From Dulcicalothrix desertica PCC 7102 (GTDB lineage Bacteria > Cyanobacteriota > Cyanobacteriia > Cyanobacteriales > Nostocaceae): a DNA stretch of 64,000 nt. The DNA lies in the NCBI RefSeq assembly GCF_003991905.1, contig NZ_RSCL01000007.1, positions 1-64,000 on the forward strand, in the 5' to 3' direction. The notes below the pieces were generated by a model. It was not told the origin of the DNA and did not search any database. It was given only the letters and a program-made list of their open reading frames with translations. The position numbers and the translations under genes are program-made. Shown piece by piece: positions 63,505 to 64,000 of the stretch (within the stretch, counting starts at the first letter, position 1; each line of letters starts with the position of its first letter).

Positions 63505-64000
63505 ATGAAAACGAGTCTTGTCAAAATAATTACAATATTATCGATATCGTTGGGAGGAATCGGGATAGTGGGAGGAGGATTTTTTCTCTCGCGCGCGCTT
63601 GATAAAAGCCAGGAAAATCAAATAGTCGAAGACACAGAACGTTACCGAGAAGTACGAACTAAATTATGGTTAGATAAATCACAAATAAAGCATTTTCCTA
63701 CTGAAATACCAGTTGATGCAACAGGTGTTCGCTTCGTTTACTCACCTGGTTACATGCAGGGGGGTAACGTGTTGCAATTACGAATGAAACAGCCACAATC
63801 TAAGATAGCCACTTTGGTAAAACAATATCGTCAGACTGCCAAATATAAATTCAGAGGTGGTGACACAAACGAGCATATCAACAAACCCAACGGTGTCCCC
63901 ACAACATTCTTCCATACCAGTGATGACACCACCGATAAATCATTTCCATTTAACTACGAAATCTTGGTATTAGGCGCCGACGATAAAGGCAGCAAAGATT
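63505..64000 (+). CDS. membrane-anchored hypothetical protein, cut by the right edge
   Basis: At least 165 codons from ATG 63505; the frame is open at the window end. An N-terminal hydrophobic Gly-rich helix (LSISLGGIGIVGGGFFLS) is followed by DKSQENQIVEDTERYREVRT and the globular region KHFPTEIPVDATGVRFVYSP, YMQGGNVLQLRMKQ. I do not recognise the family. It looks like an anchored periplasmic protein. Confidence 0.6.
   Translation, partial: MKTSLVKIITILSISLGGIGIVGGGFFLSRALDKSQENQIVEDTERYREVRTKLWLDKSQIKHFPTEIPVDATGVRFVYSPGYMQGGNVLQLRMKQPQSKIATLVKQYRQTAKYKFRGGDTNEHINKPNGVPTTFFHTSDDTTDKSFPFNYEILVLGADDKGSKD

Overview
The window looks like chromosome from a filamentous, Nostocales-type cyanobacterium. 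I infer this from the gene families: zinc-ribbon Ser/Thr kinases, Uma2 nucleases, CHAT proteases, CHASE2 histidine kinase, DUF928, WD40 STAND ATPases, a giant Calx-beta/RTX exoprotein and a TPS domain. Heptamer tandem repeats and dense small palindromes fit as well. I counted about 80 GGCGCC sites by eye, where roughly 3-4 would be expected at this base composition. I saw no rRNA, tRNA or CRISPR array. No housekeeping cluster is present; this is accessory sequence rich in repeats and broken genes.

Layout. 0-1 kb: 3' part of a degenerate TnpB-like gene. 1.2-7.3 kb: small exported protein, two tandem membrane Ser/Thr kinases, and a divergent PaaK-like adenylate-forming enzyme. 7.6-14.3 kb: decayed small genes, namely a frameshifted YhcG nuclease, an Uma2 gene with a stop codon, a GNAT remnant, an intact Uma2, an AraC regulator, a tandem DUF6714-like gene split by a stop codon, and small proteins. 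14.4-16.9 kb: DyP peroxidase coupled to an unrecognised partner. 17.3-21.4 kb: four-gene operon with a SLATT-like 2TM protein, a trypsin-fold-like protein, a large exported protein and a glycine-zipper membrane protein. 21.8-35.8 kb: one 4673-codon gene for a secreted adhesin-like RTX protein.

36.2-50.1 kb: WD40 remnant, NarL-type response regulator with CHASE2 histidine kinase, DUF928 protein, TPR-CHAT protease, then two paralogous STAND ATPases, the first lacking the 14-blade WD40 sensor of the second. 50.5-54.9 kb: fasciclin protein, GST, HerA/FtsK-like ATPase. 55.2-57.2 kb: BrnT/BrnA with a broken toxin, an intact DUF2281/MazF-type pair and remnants. 57.4-60.8 kb: truncated TPS domain plus a second CHAT protein. 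60.9-63.2 kb: retropepsin-like protease and GDSL autotransporter. 63.5 kb to the right edge: an incomplete membrane-anchored protein.

Four themes stand out. (1) A 28-29 bp palindromic element occurs eight times, seven of them inside coding frames, including both STAND paralogues. (2) The giant gene carries all seven GCGATCGC (HIP1) sites I found and long stretches without GGCGCC, so it was probably acquired from a HIP1-type genome. (3) Several genes are broken by one or two small lesions. (4) The SLATT-like/glycine-zipper operon and the CHASE2-CHAT-STAND neighbourhood are the best candidates for an undescribed stress or conflict system. All functional assignments are by reading motifs; no database search was run.
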